A DNA stretch of 64,000 bases, from contig JAKCPI010014166.1 of assembly GCA_023213315.1 (NCBI GenBank), forward strand, positions 1 through 64,000, read 5' to 3'. Numbering within the stretch: the first letter of the stretch is position 1; every line of letters starts with the position of its first letter. A program made the position numbers and the translations under genes. Positions 1 through 12,722 of this stretch are shown in pieces. This DNA comes from Euborellia annulipes (taxonomy: Eukaryota; Arthropoda; Insecta; Dermaptera; Anisolabididae). A model generated the notes under the pieces. It did no database searches. It was given only the letters and a program-made list of their open reading frames with translations, and was not told the DNA's origin.

Positions 1-492
1 AAAAATAGAATTTTAAGATGCATTAAACAGAAGGTATAGAAAAAAAGTAAAAGTAGGAGAGTTATTAAGTTTGTTAAGGTAATTTTGGGTGATGATCTCA
101 ATTCTGCTGAGAGCTGCAACGTCTGCTTATTCGGTACGAATATCACTGAGACCTCGTTGACTCGTGTTCATTGATCAAACCTAAAATAAAAAAAATAAAA
201 ATTAATACACTTGGAAAAAAAAATTAAAGTAAGTATTTACTTTATCTATTCAGAAATAACACAATAAGCTGCTCCTTTTTTTCATGATATAATCTTGTTT
301 TATTGGCTTGGTTTTTTTTGACAAATAACTTCATATGATTCCTCTAGCAAATGATTCACAAATTATCGCGAAGTTTTCACTCTTCATTTTCATAATTTTC
401 CGACCACTGCGTTGTGCCTTATGAGCCTGAAAAGTAGAAAGAAATATATTTAAGAAAGTAAGTTTTTTAATCAATCTGAATTAAAAAAAAAA

Positions 493-513
493 AATAGGGG
501 GGGGGGGGGGGGT
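493..513. repeat. Homopolymer run (A then G)
   Basis: An A run is followed by about 16 G. The flank (GTCGTGAGATATTG and later GAGCCACGAC) resembles the G-tract-bearing MITE ends elsewhere in the window. Homopolymers like this are also prone to sequencing error. Confidence 0.5.
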
Positions 514-2403
514 CGTGAGATATTGACTTGGTTTCCAAGGGAGCCACGACTTTAAAAGTAAAAAAAGCACTGATCTAGATGATAGCAACTAATTATTAAT
601 ATTAATGTAAAAATGAAATGATGAAAAAAATATACTCACCAAATGACAACACGAAATGACGTAGAGTTCAACTGGATTAATGAATAATAACTGCATTTTC
701 TTTGAAGCCCCAACCCCTCACTTCTCTTCTCTCCTTTTTTTGGAAAAGACATGAATTCCATTTCTATTTAATCCATTTGATTTCTTAAAGCTCATCATAA
801 AGAAGAACAGGAATAAAATTAATAAATTATTTGAATATATGATATAAATTTTTCTCGCTTGGGGCGGGATTTGCTTGATTTCGTTTCTTTCATCATCTCA
901 TAATTATTTAAAAAATTTCCATTTGCATAGGAATTTGCTGGTGATGAGGTACATGGATCCTTTTTTTCCTAAGATCTCTCTTCTGAAACAAAGAAATATT
1001 TAATTATTATTTCCCAACTTATTGTATTATCTTAAGATAAATGAATTTTAAATATTCAATAAAGTTTATTTTTTTATAAAAATTTTTTCATTTAACCCGC
1101 AAACCCTTTACAATACATCCATTATAAGTGGGTCTTATCTTTTCCCAATTAAAATTTAGAATATTTGAACGTAATTTGTTCACTCCATCCCTCCAGGGAC
1201 GGTGATTTTATCATATTCTTTCCATAGATTGCCTTTAAAAAAAGAATTATGTTTTAAAATTATGTTAAAACATGAAAAAAGGCGCTCTAGTTGAGTTTCG
1301 CCCCCTCCGCCATCAAAGGCTAGTTACGCCGCTGGTGCAAAAAAATACTAGATTTTCTAATTCCTTTCACTAAGACATGACGTCTACTAATTATTAATAT
1401 TTTAGGAAAAATATAGCAATAAAAATATTAGACTCACCAAATAGCAATGCGAGGTAACGATGAGTTCACCTGGATTAACGAAAAAGTGCATCTTGGACGA
1501 AACGAGAATCTGGAAATAAAAAAATATAATTATGAGATAAAGAGAAAATGTATTTAAATTATTCAAAAATAAATTTTTGCCATTATAAATTACAGAAAAG
1601 CCAAGATGTTTTGCATCGCTTCAGTCAATTATATATATATATATTACAATAAAATATTTAAAGAAGTTTTTTTTGATAAAGTAATTGAGGGATATTCTAT
1701 TCAACAGCTCAGGCTTTAATTTCATTTCTTTTTCTATCTTCAGCACAAGTTTTCAAATAAAGAATAAAATAATATTGGAAGTCAAATTTTGTTCTTCTCT
1801 CACTCTTAGATCATCTTGTTATATTGTCATAACATCTCTTAATTCTCTACTTAGTATTACTAATTATTATTGAAAAAATAAAGTGATTAAAAAATAAACT
1901 CACCAAATGAGAATGCATTATTATTAAGTTTCTCTTAATTAACGACAAGATTCTTCTTAATTCTGAAAATAAAAAGAAAAAAATATTATTTAAAATAAAT
2001 AGTTAATCTTTATTATTTGAATATTAATTTATTTAATTATTTCCCTTGGTTGCATCCCATCCATTGCTTTAAAATGAAAATCCCAATTTATCAAATAAAA
2101 TACCCTAGTAGATCACTCACCGAACGTAGTAAGAGATATTGAGTTGAGTTAATGTGCAATCGGATGCATTTGTGAAAATAAAAAGATAAATAATTAAAAT
2201 TGTTATTTTCTCATGAGCGTCTCTAATTAAAGTGTCTTCCTTCGATTAATAGATTATAATATTTAATATTAATTAAATAATATTCGAGATCTATATAATA
2301 ATATTCAATGAATACCTCGATTCGAACTTGACTAATCATACATTAGATATAGAGTATTTAACAATATTTTGTATGTTTATTTTTTGGGGGTCCAAACCTC
2401 CCT

Positions 2404-2604
2404 GATCTCCGAGAATCGATCAGACCAAGAGGTGGTAGAGAAATGCTCTGCCACTGCAAACGAAGGGAACTGTGAGTATTTGTTGGAGTTGTTGTCTGGA
2501 GCAAAGGAAAGCACATCAATGACCCGGATAGACTGCCGATCCTGGGTTCGATTCCCGGACGTCATGAGACGTTTGGCCAACCAAGAAATAAAAATACTCA
2601 CAAA
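2404..2604 (+). mobile_element. tRNA-related short element with inverted ends
   Basis: A T-arm/box B-like sequence (GGGTTCGATTCCCGG at about 2545) lies inside a unit bounded by inverted ends: TGTGAGTATTTGTTGG near 2471 and its complement near 2578-2603. Related units with the same box-B core and paired ends occur at 6140-6260 and 37925-38010. This is a SINE-like family; no intact tRNA fold is present. Confidence 0.5.
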
Positions 2605-2672
2605 ATATTCTTAAATATATCTACTGAATGTGTAGTCAAGTCCTAAGCGAGGAAAATGATTTAATTAACCTT

Positions 2673-3725
2673 ACAAGGGGACCCCACGGGTTGTGGGTCA
2701 CCGACTTTTAAACTCATAGGATTTGAAGATTAGTATCTAAACATCAATTTCCTAAAGCAGTACGATGCACACTCGAGAAAATCGACTTTGAAGATTTCCG
2801 ATTTCTATAAGTTCGAAAAATTTCGTTAAATTTCGACAGTGTCAGGGAGCCGAGCGGGTAAGCGCAACAGTCTTGTATACAAGATGTCCCTAGTTCGATT
2901 CTTATTGGGGAATTTTTTTATTTAAATTGCGGAGACCTTGTTGGCGTTGTGTTCTCAGGGTTAGCCCAATCATTCTTCTCTCCAGCCCCGCCTGTATGGT
3001 CTTGATTTTATTTTCATGTTCCCGTGTTAGGGCCCATGTTTACTTGCATAGTCGGTAGTACAGTTGAGTTGAATATGATGGACTTAATTTTCGATCTCTC
3101 GTTGATTCAAGTATCTCGCGGACAGGACAGTCCCGAAGGCGGCCCAGCCAGCTCGTCTTCTTCTTGCTAATTCTGGGGTCAATTCGTTGGCCGTGGTTAA
3201 AAGCCTTCCAAGTCACGAATATTTACTGCATAAGAAATTGAAATTTGGTATAAAAATTGAAAACATCTTATAGTTAAATAAAACGAATCGTTGCATATAT
3301 TTTCAAATATCAAATTGGATGTGTAACGATATGGCAGAACGGTGAAAAATTGTAGTAACGAGTGGTATTTAAAAATAAAGGATGTTAATTTATATTTAAA
3401 AAATATATGTTAATTAGTATTTCAATTCGATATATGTTAATATGAGAGATTCAGTATATACAGATTTAGAATTAAAATTAAAAAAAAATGTCGCCAACAA
3501 GAATAGAACTAGGAGCTTCTTGTTTACAAGACTGGAGCTCTTACCCCCTCGGCTACCTGTCACTGTTGACATATAATAAAATTATTCAAACTTATAGAAC
3601 TCGGAAATCTTCAAAGTCGAGTGCATCGAACTGCTTTAGGAAATTGATGTCCAGATACTAATCTTCAAATCCTATGAGTTTAAAAAAAATCGCTGGCCCA
3701 CCACCCGTGGGGTCCCCTTGTTAGT
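2673..3725. mobile_element. Large foldback element with tRNA-like arms
   Basis: Long inverted arms run from about 2673 to 2935 and from 3490 to 3725. They start and end with ACAAGGGGACCCCAC and its complement. Each arm carries a tRNA-like segment (about 2840-2910 and 3500-3575) with an anticodon-stem-like CTTGTAAACAAG or CTTGTATACAAG and a box-B-like AGTTCGATTCT. The resemblance is to a tRNA-Thr(TGT)-type head. The loop holds a LINE fragment and AT-rich sequence. Confidence 0.65.
2935..3205 (-). pseudogene. Non-LTR retrotransposon reverse-transcriptase fragment
   Basis: Minus-strand translation, with frame breaks, reads LTPELARRRRAGWAAFGTV and then WALTREHENKIKTIQAGLER. This is the usual C-terminal part of the reverse transcriptase of RTE-like or related LINEs (WAAF... 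then a W-A-L-T ... ERR-M-G block). It is short, interrupted, and sits in the loop of the foldback element at 2673-3725, so it is a dead fragment. The family assignment is tentative. Confidence 0.6.
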
Positions 3726-4220
3726 GATGGTCCTGAAAAAATAACAATTTTTTTTATTTTAATTCATTTATTTCCCCCGCAATTTTAATTATTTAGCTTT
3801 TTGTTTCAGAAATGCATCCGATTGCACTTTTGTTGATCCATGATTCTAACTCAACTCAAAGCCTCTTACTGCATTCGGGGAGGAATATTTATTTATTTTA
3901 TTTTATATTAGTAATGTGGACGTGTAGAGAGAATAAGACAAGAGAGTAGATCCAGGAAAAATTAAATAAATCTTTTGAACTTACATTGATTTTAATTCCT
4001 ACGATGACCTCGAATATTTCTGTTTGCAGCATCTATGTAAAGAATAAAAGTTGAATGTCATCAGGGTGAAAGTCGTTAAGCCGATAACTAAAAATAAAAA
4101 TAATGATTATATAGATTAGTAAATATATTTGTTGATAAAGAATCCTTAATTATAAATATGGAGTAAAAGCAAAATAATGTCAACTTGATAATAAGAGAGC
4201 AAAAGAATAGTGTAAGTGGT

Positions 4221-4297
4221 GAAGACATCAAGTCACGAGTAGACATTTCGTCGCAGACCATCTACAACGAAATGTCTGATCGTATCTTGATGTCTTC
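4221..4297. repeat. Short foldback with degenerate hammerhead-like core
   Basis: The arm GAAGACATCAAG...GACATTTCG is complemented by CGAAATGTC...CTTGATGTCTTC. The central sequence keeps a GATGGTC...CGAAATGTC pattern like the other hammerhead-bearing foldbacks of the window, but the conserved core is mutated. Confidence 0.5.
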
Positions 4298-4389
4298 TCT
4301 GTTCTTGAGAGCATCAATTAATTGCCTTTAGTTATTTAATCATAATTCAAATATTGAGATGTTTCTTCTTAAGTTAGATAAAGAAATAC

Positions 4390-4392
<3 letters not shown>

Positions 4393-4421
<29 letters not shown>

Positions 4422-4810
4422 TCTTGTTGGTTTCCCCGCCCGTGTTTGGGGAGGAAAACTTTTTGGGGGGTGGGTGGGCTTGGGTTGTGGGATTCGTTCC
4501 CCTTTTCCTTTCGCCTTTTGGGAGGGTTTGGGTTGGCGGGGGCCATTTTAGGGTTTGGTGGTGGGGGGGTGTTTTGGGGGGCGGTCGTCCTCCTCTCCCT
4601 GCGGATTTATTTGGTGATTTAATAACATGCACTGGTCTCTTCTCCTCAAACAACCCTTCCTCAGGTTTTTTAAAATATATTAAAGCTCATTACTCACCCC
4701 CCAATTACCCCCCCAAACTACCACCCCCCCCCCCGTTCACAAACCCCCCCCCCCCTCTCCCCAATTACCTCCTTACTTATTTGCTTCTTTAAAAGAGCCC
4801 CCCCCCATAT
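4393..4810. repeat. (AT)n followed by G/T-rich then C-rich low-complexity stretch
   Basis: An (AT)n tract at 4393-4420 runs into about 180 bases almost free of A and rich in G and T. From 4690 come C runs mixed with short AT pieces. The composition is unlike anything around it. The overlapping reading frames are low-complexity artefacts. Confidence 0.55.
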
Positions 4811-5225
4811 CTCCATGGATTCCACGCCAAATTGAACGATATTTTTAGTACCCCTTAAAAAAAAAACCTCTCCTGGTAAATTTTGAGATTTTTTTGATAA
4901 TCAGTTCATATTACCAAAAATTATCAGGAAAATTAAACTAAGTATGATTTTCAGAAAATGACTAAAATTTTGAAATTTGAAAATGACACAGAAAAATTAT
5001 TTAAAAAAAATTAATTGTATTTTTTCTTGAAAACTAGACAAAAAAACAAAAATAAAAAAAAAAAAGTTGGAAATCGGACCATTTTTGTAGGAGTTATGAG
5101 CAAGAAATCAAAGAAAGAGGGGTTATTTCAAAATCTGAACCGATAATCACAAAAATCTCAAAATTTAGTCTGATTTTAAAGCTATTTAAAAAGTGTTATG
5201 TTTTTTTTTTTGACGCGCAGTCTAA

Positions 5226-5235
5226 ATATATATAT

Positions 5236-5268
<33 letters not shown>
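5226..5268. repeat. (AT)n microsatellite
   Basis: Two adjoining TA-repeat tracts separated by one phase slip. Confidence 0.9.
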
Positions 5269-6139
5269 GGCCACAGTTCTTTGGGCACTGTGTTTAAACA
5301 ATTCATAGATGACTATATTTTTCTTTTTATGCAAGTAAATTGGAATCCATTCAAAACAAATAAGAAAAAGAAACATCTGAAAATTTGATATCTGATTAAA
5401 AGCTATTTATAAGATGCTCTTTTTTTTTAACTTTCCTTTTCTGTGACATATACGTGGACGAGGGTGGTCTGAAAAGTTTCCGAACTCAAACCACATGAAG
5501 ATGGCAGCATGATTTGGAATAGAAAGACGCGCCGAGTACTATTTCGACGGGTAACGAGATGGGAGCATCGCTGTGAGAAGTTTTTAGACTTGCAAGGAGA
5601 CTATGTAGAAAAATTAAATTATTGTATCTTGCTTTGTAAGGTCGGAAACTTCAGGCCACCCTCGTTCAATAATATCAAAAAATATAAACTCACAAACTTA
5701 ACTAGAAATCACGTAGAGTTCATCTGGATTAATGACATGAAGACTCTGGCAAATAGTCAGTCCTTGATCCATTCGAAATTGCGAATATCTGCAAACAAAA
5801 AATAAATTATTATAATTAATGTTAAAAATGATGTAGCCTAATTACTGTTGATAAATAAAAGTGATTTCAATTTTTAATTAGAAAATGTTATTTATAAAAA
5901 ATCAATTCCTGATTCCCAAATCCTAAACTCTCTACTAATTAATAAATACGATTCAAAGAAAGGATGAAGAGATTATCAATTATTCATAATTAGCCCAACT
6001 CGTAATTAATATTAATAATACATTATAAAATAAGAATAAAGTATCTTTGCGGAAGTTATAAAAAAATTATGTTGATATTTTGGAATATGCAAATACAACA
6101 TTACTATATTTTTTATTTTTATGTAAGTAAATTGGAATG

Positions 6140-6260
6140 CATACAAGTATTTGTTGGTGTTGGTCGAGGGTCTGGCCCTGGGGCAAAGGGAAGCAAAACG
6201 AAGGGCTGGAAATCCCGAATTCGATTTCTAGGGGCCAACAAATAAACATAGTCGCAAAAA
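6140..6260 (+). mobile_element. tRNA-related short element, second copy
   Basis: Begins GTATTTGTTGG and ends with CCAACAAATAAACATAG, paired ends as in the 2404 copy. An eroded box-B-like GAATTCGATTTCTAGG lies between. Diverged but clearly the same layout. Confidence 0.45.
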
Positions 6261-8296
6261 CTTGTTAAAAACTCCTATGATTTGTTTAGTCCGAAGTGGG
6301 ATAGGTATTTATTGAACTTTACTAATTTATTCAAATGATCGATTACCTATACTATAAATTGTATCAATTAAAAGATTAATTAAAAGAGAGCAAGAATAGA
6401 AAATAAGGAGAAAAATATTCTCTCACCTCTCCCTTAATCTTGTGAGTCCCCGACTGCCAGTTTGCTTCTTTTAAGAAAAGAAAAACCAGAAATTCCTTTT
6501 CCCTTCATCAAAGATATTTACTTGACTTGTTGGTAGATGTCAACCGGAGAAACTGAAAACAAAATAAAAATAATAAACATTAGCATATTAATTAGAAAAG
6601 TATTTTAATAATATTATTCTAATGATCTTTTTAAATAATCAATAGACTATATCTCATTTATAAATGAATCTTTTATTTATTTAAGCAAAAGTTTCCGAAA
6701 AATGTATATATATATATATAAAAAAAATAATATATATAAACTTTTGTACTAAGAAAATAGATTAAATAAATTTTGAGATTTTCTATTGTATGCTGTTACG
6801 CCGTTCTCTCTGCTTTTTCTTTTTATGCAAATGAAATCTGTAATTTCATTAAATTGTATTAAATCAAAAATAAAGATAATTATTAAACCAATATTACCTT
6901 ATATATATATATATAAAAAAATATTTTATTTGATGATAGGATGTCATTTTGTTGTCACTTTTAACTTAATCACCTCATATAATCGTATCTAAAATTAAAT
7001 TAATATTTATTTAATATTAGAATCTTAGAATAAAAAAAATAGATATTATATTACCTTATAATTTGTATAAAAATTTCACAGTTTCAAGAAAGCAAATGAG
7101 ATGTAGTCAGTTCTTATTACGTCTTTTTGAAGGAGCGAATGACCAAAAGTGGCAAGTCATGGTAGATAAAAAAAGACAAGCTCTGTTATTCTTAATCTTA
7201 ATTGCTTAGGGATGTTGGATTGACGAGGGCCTCTCTTGTGTTTCGAGCATTTGCTGCATTGATGGATTTTAGTTCGGCAGAGGATCCTCTTAATGTTTGA
7301 TCGTCCTTTGACGTTGCTCTTCAAAGGTGGGTTCGATTTGAGTAGAAACCAAGCATCTGAAATTAAAAAAAAAATAATTATTATTTAATTCAACTTTTTA
7401 AATTCTTTAGTAATCCCTTGATAATAAGGGAATGACCTGATCACTCTGCACAAGATTTTATTAAGTTTTAATTGCCCTGAACTACTCAAACTGATTAATT
7501 TCAAGGTACCAGCCTGCAATACCAGAAGTTTGGACATCCTCCACGAGGCTGTATGTCAAAGAAATTATGTCTATAATGTCCCTTTGGCTAGGGGAATCGA
7601 ATCAGTGCTGCAATCACCTGGACATATTTACTTCCACAATAAGGAACATAAAAAATTTAAAAATTCACCAAAACTATTCTGGGCCGGGTATGAACACTTG
7701 ATGGGGATTGGTGTCTTTTACCTTGTCTTTGTTTATTAAATGTATTTGTTTCAATATATAAACTATGTAAATTGGGCTTGACCCGTGATCTATTAAATAA
7801 ATAAATAAATTGCCTTCTGATCTCCTGTAGTCTTAGATTCTCTGCATTTTCCTTTTCGGAAATGTAGAGCCTATCAGTTAATCTTTAATTTATACTGTCG
7901 ACATAGGCAAATAATCATGCCTGAAAAATTATCCTTTTTCAGTCTTTTCTATCTATTATTATAAGAATTTTTCTTTCAATTCATTCTGACATTAGATATA
8001 TAATGAATATGACATTCATTATATATCTAATTTTAGTTCTCCTTTACAAGAGCAGGCAATCAAGAGTAGTTAAGATGTCCTTCGAAAATCTAAAATTCAA
8101 GTAATAATTAATTAAATGAAATAAAGATTATGGCCTCGACAGATAAAGATTATCTGAGTTTTCTATTCATCCTCTTCAATTTTAAGGGAAGATCATTAAC
8201 TATTTACGAAATAGGCTTTAATCATCTAAAAATAAATTGAGCATGAGTTTTTTTTTTTAATTTATAAAGTATCGAAAGAAACGATATTTAAGCATT

Positions 8297-8437
8297 TCTC
8301 ATATGGTTATTTCATTTTTTTTTTCTAAAATAAACATTAATGGAAACTTTTGGTTCTTAAAAAGAAGAAGAGAATTCAAATAAAGATTTTCATTTTCTTT
8401 GATAAAAACAATGAAATGATCACATGAGAAAACAAAT
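8297..8437. mobile_element. Eroded short MITE with inverted ends
   Basis: Left end TCATATGGTTATTTCATT, right end AATGAAATGATCACATGAG. Same family as better copies at 38895-39055 and 58174-58385; the outer part of the terminal repeats is lost. Confidence 0.45.
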
Positions 8438-10040
8438 AGAGTGATTACTTACTTACATTTGAAAATATAATCTTGAAGTTTATTAATTTCTTGTTATTAA
8501 AGACTTCCAATTTCCGTTTTTTTTATGGTGCTGTAGAAATGAAAAATCCTAAAACAAAAAATAAAATATTAGATTAAAAATAGATGTCATTTTTTATATA
8601 TATATATATATATGCCTATATTTATATTATATAGGCCTATATAGAAAATAAAAATTCTATTAAAATATTATATTTAAATTATTAGATCAACTCTTTTATC
8701 CCTTTTATTGGTTTGAAATTAAAAAAAAAAAAATGAAAAGTGAAGAAAATAAAATAGAAAATAGAAATGATCGGAATTGTGCAAATAACAGAAAGAGAAG
8801 GTAAAAATAATTAATACAAATAAAAAAAAATAAAAGTCATGCAATCTAGAGTTGGGGTATTATCTTAAATTGAAAGCCCAAATTTAAAATAAATAATTAA
8901 AAAAAAATATAAATGTTTATCATCAATTCCTGTGAAGGGAATGCAACTCATTTACAAAATATGATAAAAATAATAATAAACAATTAAAATTTATTATTCA
9001 CAAAATCACTTATCCCATTTTTAATGTATTAATAAAATCAGAAATAGTTTTAAAAAAGCGAAAATATGAATTAAAATTGAAAATAAAAGTGAATCATAAC
9101 CTAAAGAGAGCAAATGACATTCAACGATAATCTTTATATTTATTTTAATTTACAAATCAAATTAGTGGAAAATTTATAATTAAAACAAAAAGAAAGAAAT
9201 CAAAATAAATAATAAATACCTTTTAATATTAAGATAATCGAAAGTTGATGTTGACAAGTGACAGATTAGAAAATACTTATACAGGTAAGAGCAAGTCAGA
9301 GAAGTAGGGAAACCAGAGACGAGTTCTCAGTTAAAAGTTGGTTCAAGTACTTGTTGAAATTTGAAATAAACATAAAAAATCATAACACTTGAAATTCCAA
9401 ATAAAATATTAAATATTAATTTATTTTACTATTTAAATAAAATATATCTTTTTAATTGTAAGAAAGAAATAATTTTTATTTGTTAATTACACCCACTGCC
9501 CAAGGATTTGTTCAATTACTTGTCGATTGGTTCAACTACTTTTTAAAATTCATATAGATGCAGATTTTAGTATAAATAAATTATTAATTAATTTTAATAT
9601 TTAAATAAAATATTTTTTTAATTAAATGCAGGAAAAATAAAGGCCAGTATTTAAGGTACGAGCAGGGAATACATCTCGAGTACCAAAGGGGTGGACTTTT
9701 ATTTGGAATGGGGAGGGCATATTATAGAAAAATTAATTATTCTTATTATTCAAAAAATGCTAAATGAATTTTGAAGAAATATTCTTAATTGTAATAGTTT
9801 CCACCTATATCCAGTCGATAACCAAAGCGTTTATATGGATTTTATGATTGTCTTATGAGCATCCAATGGATATCTATTTATGTAGGGCCTATGTGCTGTA
9901 AGAAAGTCAATAGATAATATGATATATATTTTTTAAGAAAAATAATTTTATTTCATAATAATTCATTCTTATTTTTTAACTAAAATTCTTGCGACTATAT
10001 AATATTGATATTAAAAAAATACAAAAAATAATAGTTTGAT

Positions 10041-11021
10041 TTATGGCTGCATTCGTAGAGCACCATCCAATCGGATTACTTCTCCATTTAAAAGTGGATT
10101 TTCAACTACGGACTCAACGAGTTGTGCATATTCATCTGGATTTCCTAACCGTTGCGGAAACGGAATTGATTTTGCTAAAAATGATTTTACTTTGTCGGGT
10201 AATCCTTGTAGAAGTGGGGTATTAAAAAGACCTGTAAAAAATAATACAGAGAAAAATGAATTTTATTAAAAAAATAAGTAGATCGGAGCGGTCAAATAGT
10301 ATATGTTATGTAAGTGAAAATAAAATATTGCATCTCACTTATGATCAAAAATCATTCTCGATATCGTATTATTGTATAAAATAATTATTTTTGAGTTAAA
10401 TAACTAAAATATTCAGTTAAGAAGAGTAGGTGTTTTTTCGGGGGAGGGGGTAGGCAGATCCCCTTCTCCCAAAAATATACACTGCCACGCACAAAAAGTG
10501 GCGCATTTTGTTTCTTCTTTAAGAAGACCTATTCTAATTTTCTAAGTAAATTTAGCACAAATTCAAATCATTTAATCAAATTTAAAGAATTTGTGAGACA
10601 AAACAATATAATTCCGACAAGTTTAGCAGGATATTAATTTAAAATTTTGTTTTTAAAAGAATTCCTAATAAAAAGAAAAACAGAAATTTAAAGATTACTG
10701 TATTAAAATTTTAAGAATTTGGCGTTAATAAAAAATTTTTTTCACATTTTTGTCTTTGTTTTATTTGAATTGTAATTATTTATTAAAGTGATATGGATTT
10801 GTGTTATATTTACTTAGAAATGCATAAGTTATTTCATCATTGCTGAATTGACTGCAAATCATTTGAAATAAATAAGGATGGGATCTAAATGGTCTAGATG
10901 CCAAAAGAGACCTTAAAAATTTTCATATTAAATGTTTAATAAATTACAGTATCATTAAGTTGGATTAAAATATGTCTTTTTCAGAAAAAAACAAAGTGCG
11001 CCACTTTTTTTTACGGAGCAG

Positions 11022-11052
<31 letters not shown>

Positions 11053-12328
11053 ATATATAAAACTTATCTTCGCATACATCCTGTCGTGGAAACCTTCCAG
11101 AATATATATATATATATATATATTTGTTCAGAGGATCATCTCATATTTTCATTCACATTTTTTTAAAATATAAATATTAAAAAAAAAAAAACTGTGAGCA
11201 CGTTTGTATATATATTTTCTTTTGTAACCGATTATCCCAAAGAATTCCGGTTCAGGGCCTGTTCTTCGGCCAGCCTACCATCCCATTCAGACATCTCTTG
11301 GCAAATTTTCGTAATAAACCTTAACGTTTACCAATAGAATAAAAGGTATTTCGCCCCAATAGATATAGGAGGCTAGGAGGCAAATTAGATTAAACACTGT
11401 AACTTACCAGGTGCAATAGTGACCACTCGGATACCCTGTGAAGCGAGATCTCGTGCTAGAGGCAAAGTCATGCCAACAATTGCGCCTTTACTTGCAGAAT
11501 AAGCAGCTTGTCCCATTTGACCATCAAAAGCAGCTACACTTGCGGTATTAATCACGACTCCTCGTTGTCCGTCAACATCTGGTGGGTTTTGTCCAATTAA
11601 TCCAACTGATAATCGAATCACATTAAATGATCCTACCGCATTTACCTAAAAGAAAAATATATAAATTGATCAAACGGAGGCGATGATCTTTATCAATCTC
11701 AACCCTTTATATATATAAATGATATTGCTTACATTATTCAATTATAGTTTATTTCAAGTAGTCAAAATTTAAAACTAATATTTTAGAAAGAATGTAAACA
11801 GGATTTGAATATTTTTACTCAAATTAAAAGCAATGAAATCCCAAAAAATTCCTTCAAAAAATCTACATATTTCTTAAGTATAACTCTTTTTTTTATGCAA
11901 CTCTATATTAAAAATTAAATAAAATACCATTAAAACATTAATGAAGTCCTCCAATTTATGAGGAAGGTTTTTATTGAAATTATAAACTTTGAAAGCTACT
12001 CCAATGCCGGCGCAATTTACTGCAATATTTAAACGTCCAAATTTTTCTTTAGCAATTTGAACAGCTGTTTCAACATCTTTTTCAGAAGTTACCTAAAAAA
12101 AGTAAGTAAAATTTATTATACATTATAATATATTCTTTTGAAAATACTGAAGAGACTTACATCGGTGGGTGCAAAAATCACTTTATCTGAACCCAACTCT
12201 GAGGCTACATTTGAACCTTTAGAATTAGGCAAATCGCATAAAACTACGCGACCTCCATTCTTGACTATTCGTTCAACTGTAGCTCTTCCGAGACCAGAAG
12301 CGCCTCCCGTTACTAAGCCAACAGCATT
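10041..12328 (-). CDS. HSD17B10: 3-hydroxyacyl-CoA dehydrogenase type 2 (17-beta-HSD10), first exon not found
   Basis: Four minus-strand exons join in frame: 12161-12328, 11928-12092, 11408-11645 and 10041-10231 (stop TAA). They give 253 residues, against 261 in human, so only a short first exon with the start codon is missing upstream. The protein is a short-chain dehydrogenase. The NAD-binding glycine motif VTGGASGLG is at the start, NCAG follows, and the catalytic Ser-Tyr-Lys lies in NTASVAAF and AAYSASKG. The end [14 protein letters not shown] matches the family almost exactly. In animals this mitochondrial enzyme oxidises 3-hydroxyacyl-CoA in isoleucine and branched fatty acid breakdown, and it is a subunit of mitochondrial RNase P (family knowledge). 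The last intron contains a Tc1/mariner-like MITE. An AATAAA lies at 9947-9952 on the minus strand, downstream of the stop. The N-terminal targeting sequence cannot be judged. Confidence 0.96.
10478..11023. mobile_element. Tc1/mariner-like MITE in the last HSD17B10 intron
   Basis: The inverted ends are TACACTGCCACGCAC plus AAAAAGTGGCGCA on the left and the complement of GTGCGCCACTTTTTTT...CAGTATA on the right, with TA at each junction. No transposase reading frame is present. A partial relative is at 18240-18375 in a BLM intron. Confidence 0.65.
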
Positions 12329-12627
12329 CTAAAAAAAAAAGTTTAGTAAAATTAGTTTACATAAGTGATTTGATAATTTTACCTAGCCCCAACTCTCCTA
12401 TTAATTATCTAGTTGATTTTTATTTATCTACTCAAATTAAAGGATTTTTATCCATTTAAAATGTGAGAAAAACAAATACAAAGTAATCACAATCAACAAT
12501 AAAATGTAAATAAATTAGAATAAAATATTTCGAAGAACCCAATCAGAGGACAACTTCTAAATTGTTTCTAATTAATTCCTATCGGGATGAAAAGTAGCTG
12601 CACACACAAATTGAATATTAGGGGGGG

Positions 12628-12722
12628 GGGAAGAAAATTATCGCGTTCGCCCACCCCCCCGGGGGAAATGGTGTGAAAAAAATGTGGGGGGGGGGAAAAA
12701 AAAAATTTCGGGGGGGGGGGGG
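12628..12722. repeat. G-run/C-run low-complexity block
   Basis: Alternating G runs, a C run and A runs. Resembles a decayed internal part of the hAT-type MITEs at 16527 and 41110, which also have long G and C tracts. Base calls here are suspect. Confidence 0.5.

Larger units (their letters stand above)
1..9220 (-). ncRNA. Chain of exon-like blocks, candidate spliced transcript (probably noncoding)
   Basis: I do not recognise a protein here. On the minus strand, short blocks are bounded by good splice sites. Acceptor-donor pairs are seen at 8457-8548, 7055-7356, 6522-6552, 5694-5788, 3985-4032, 1904-1962 and 1438-1509. A block ending at 640 has a GTGAGT donor but no clear acceptor. Blocks starting at 426 and 180 have acceptors only, and one ending at 9220 has a donor only. 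Blocks at 640, 1438, 1904 and 5694 share a related 3' half (ATTAATCCAG followed by TGAACTC) and the blocks at 640, 1438 and 1904 end ATTTG before GTGAGT, so they look like diverged duplicates. The reading frame is not kept across copies (in-frame stops in the 1904 and 5694 copies). That favours a noncoding RNA or a decayed gene over a live coding gene. No promoter or poly(A) site was identified. Confidence 0.3.

Noticed and set aside
4340..4792. Overlapping open frames on both strands around 4400-4790
   Set aside because: They arise from (AT)n giving Ile-Tyr repeats and from G/C-run low complexity; no family resemblance.
5509..5805. 98-codon open frame
   Set aside because: It is the opposite strand of a candidate minus-strand exon (5694-5788) and of repeat sequence; composition is not protein-like.
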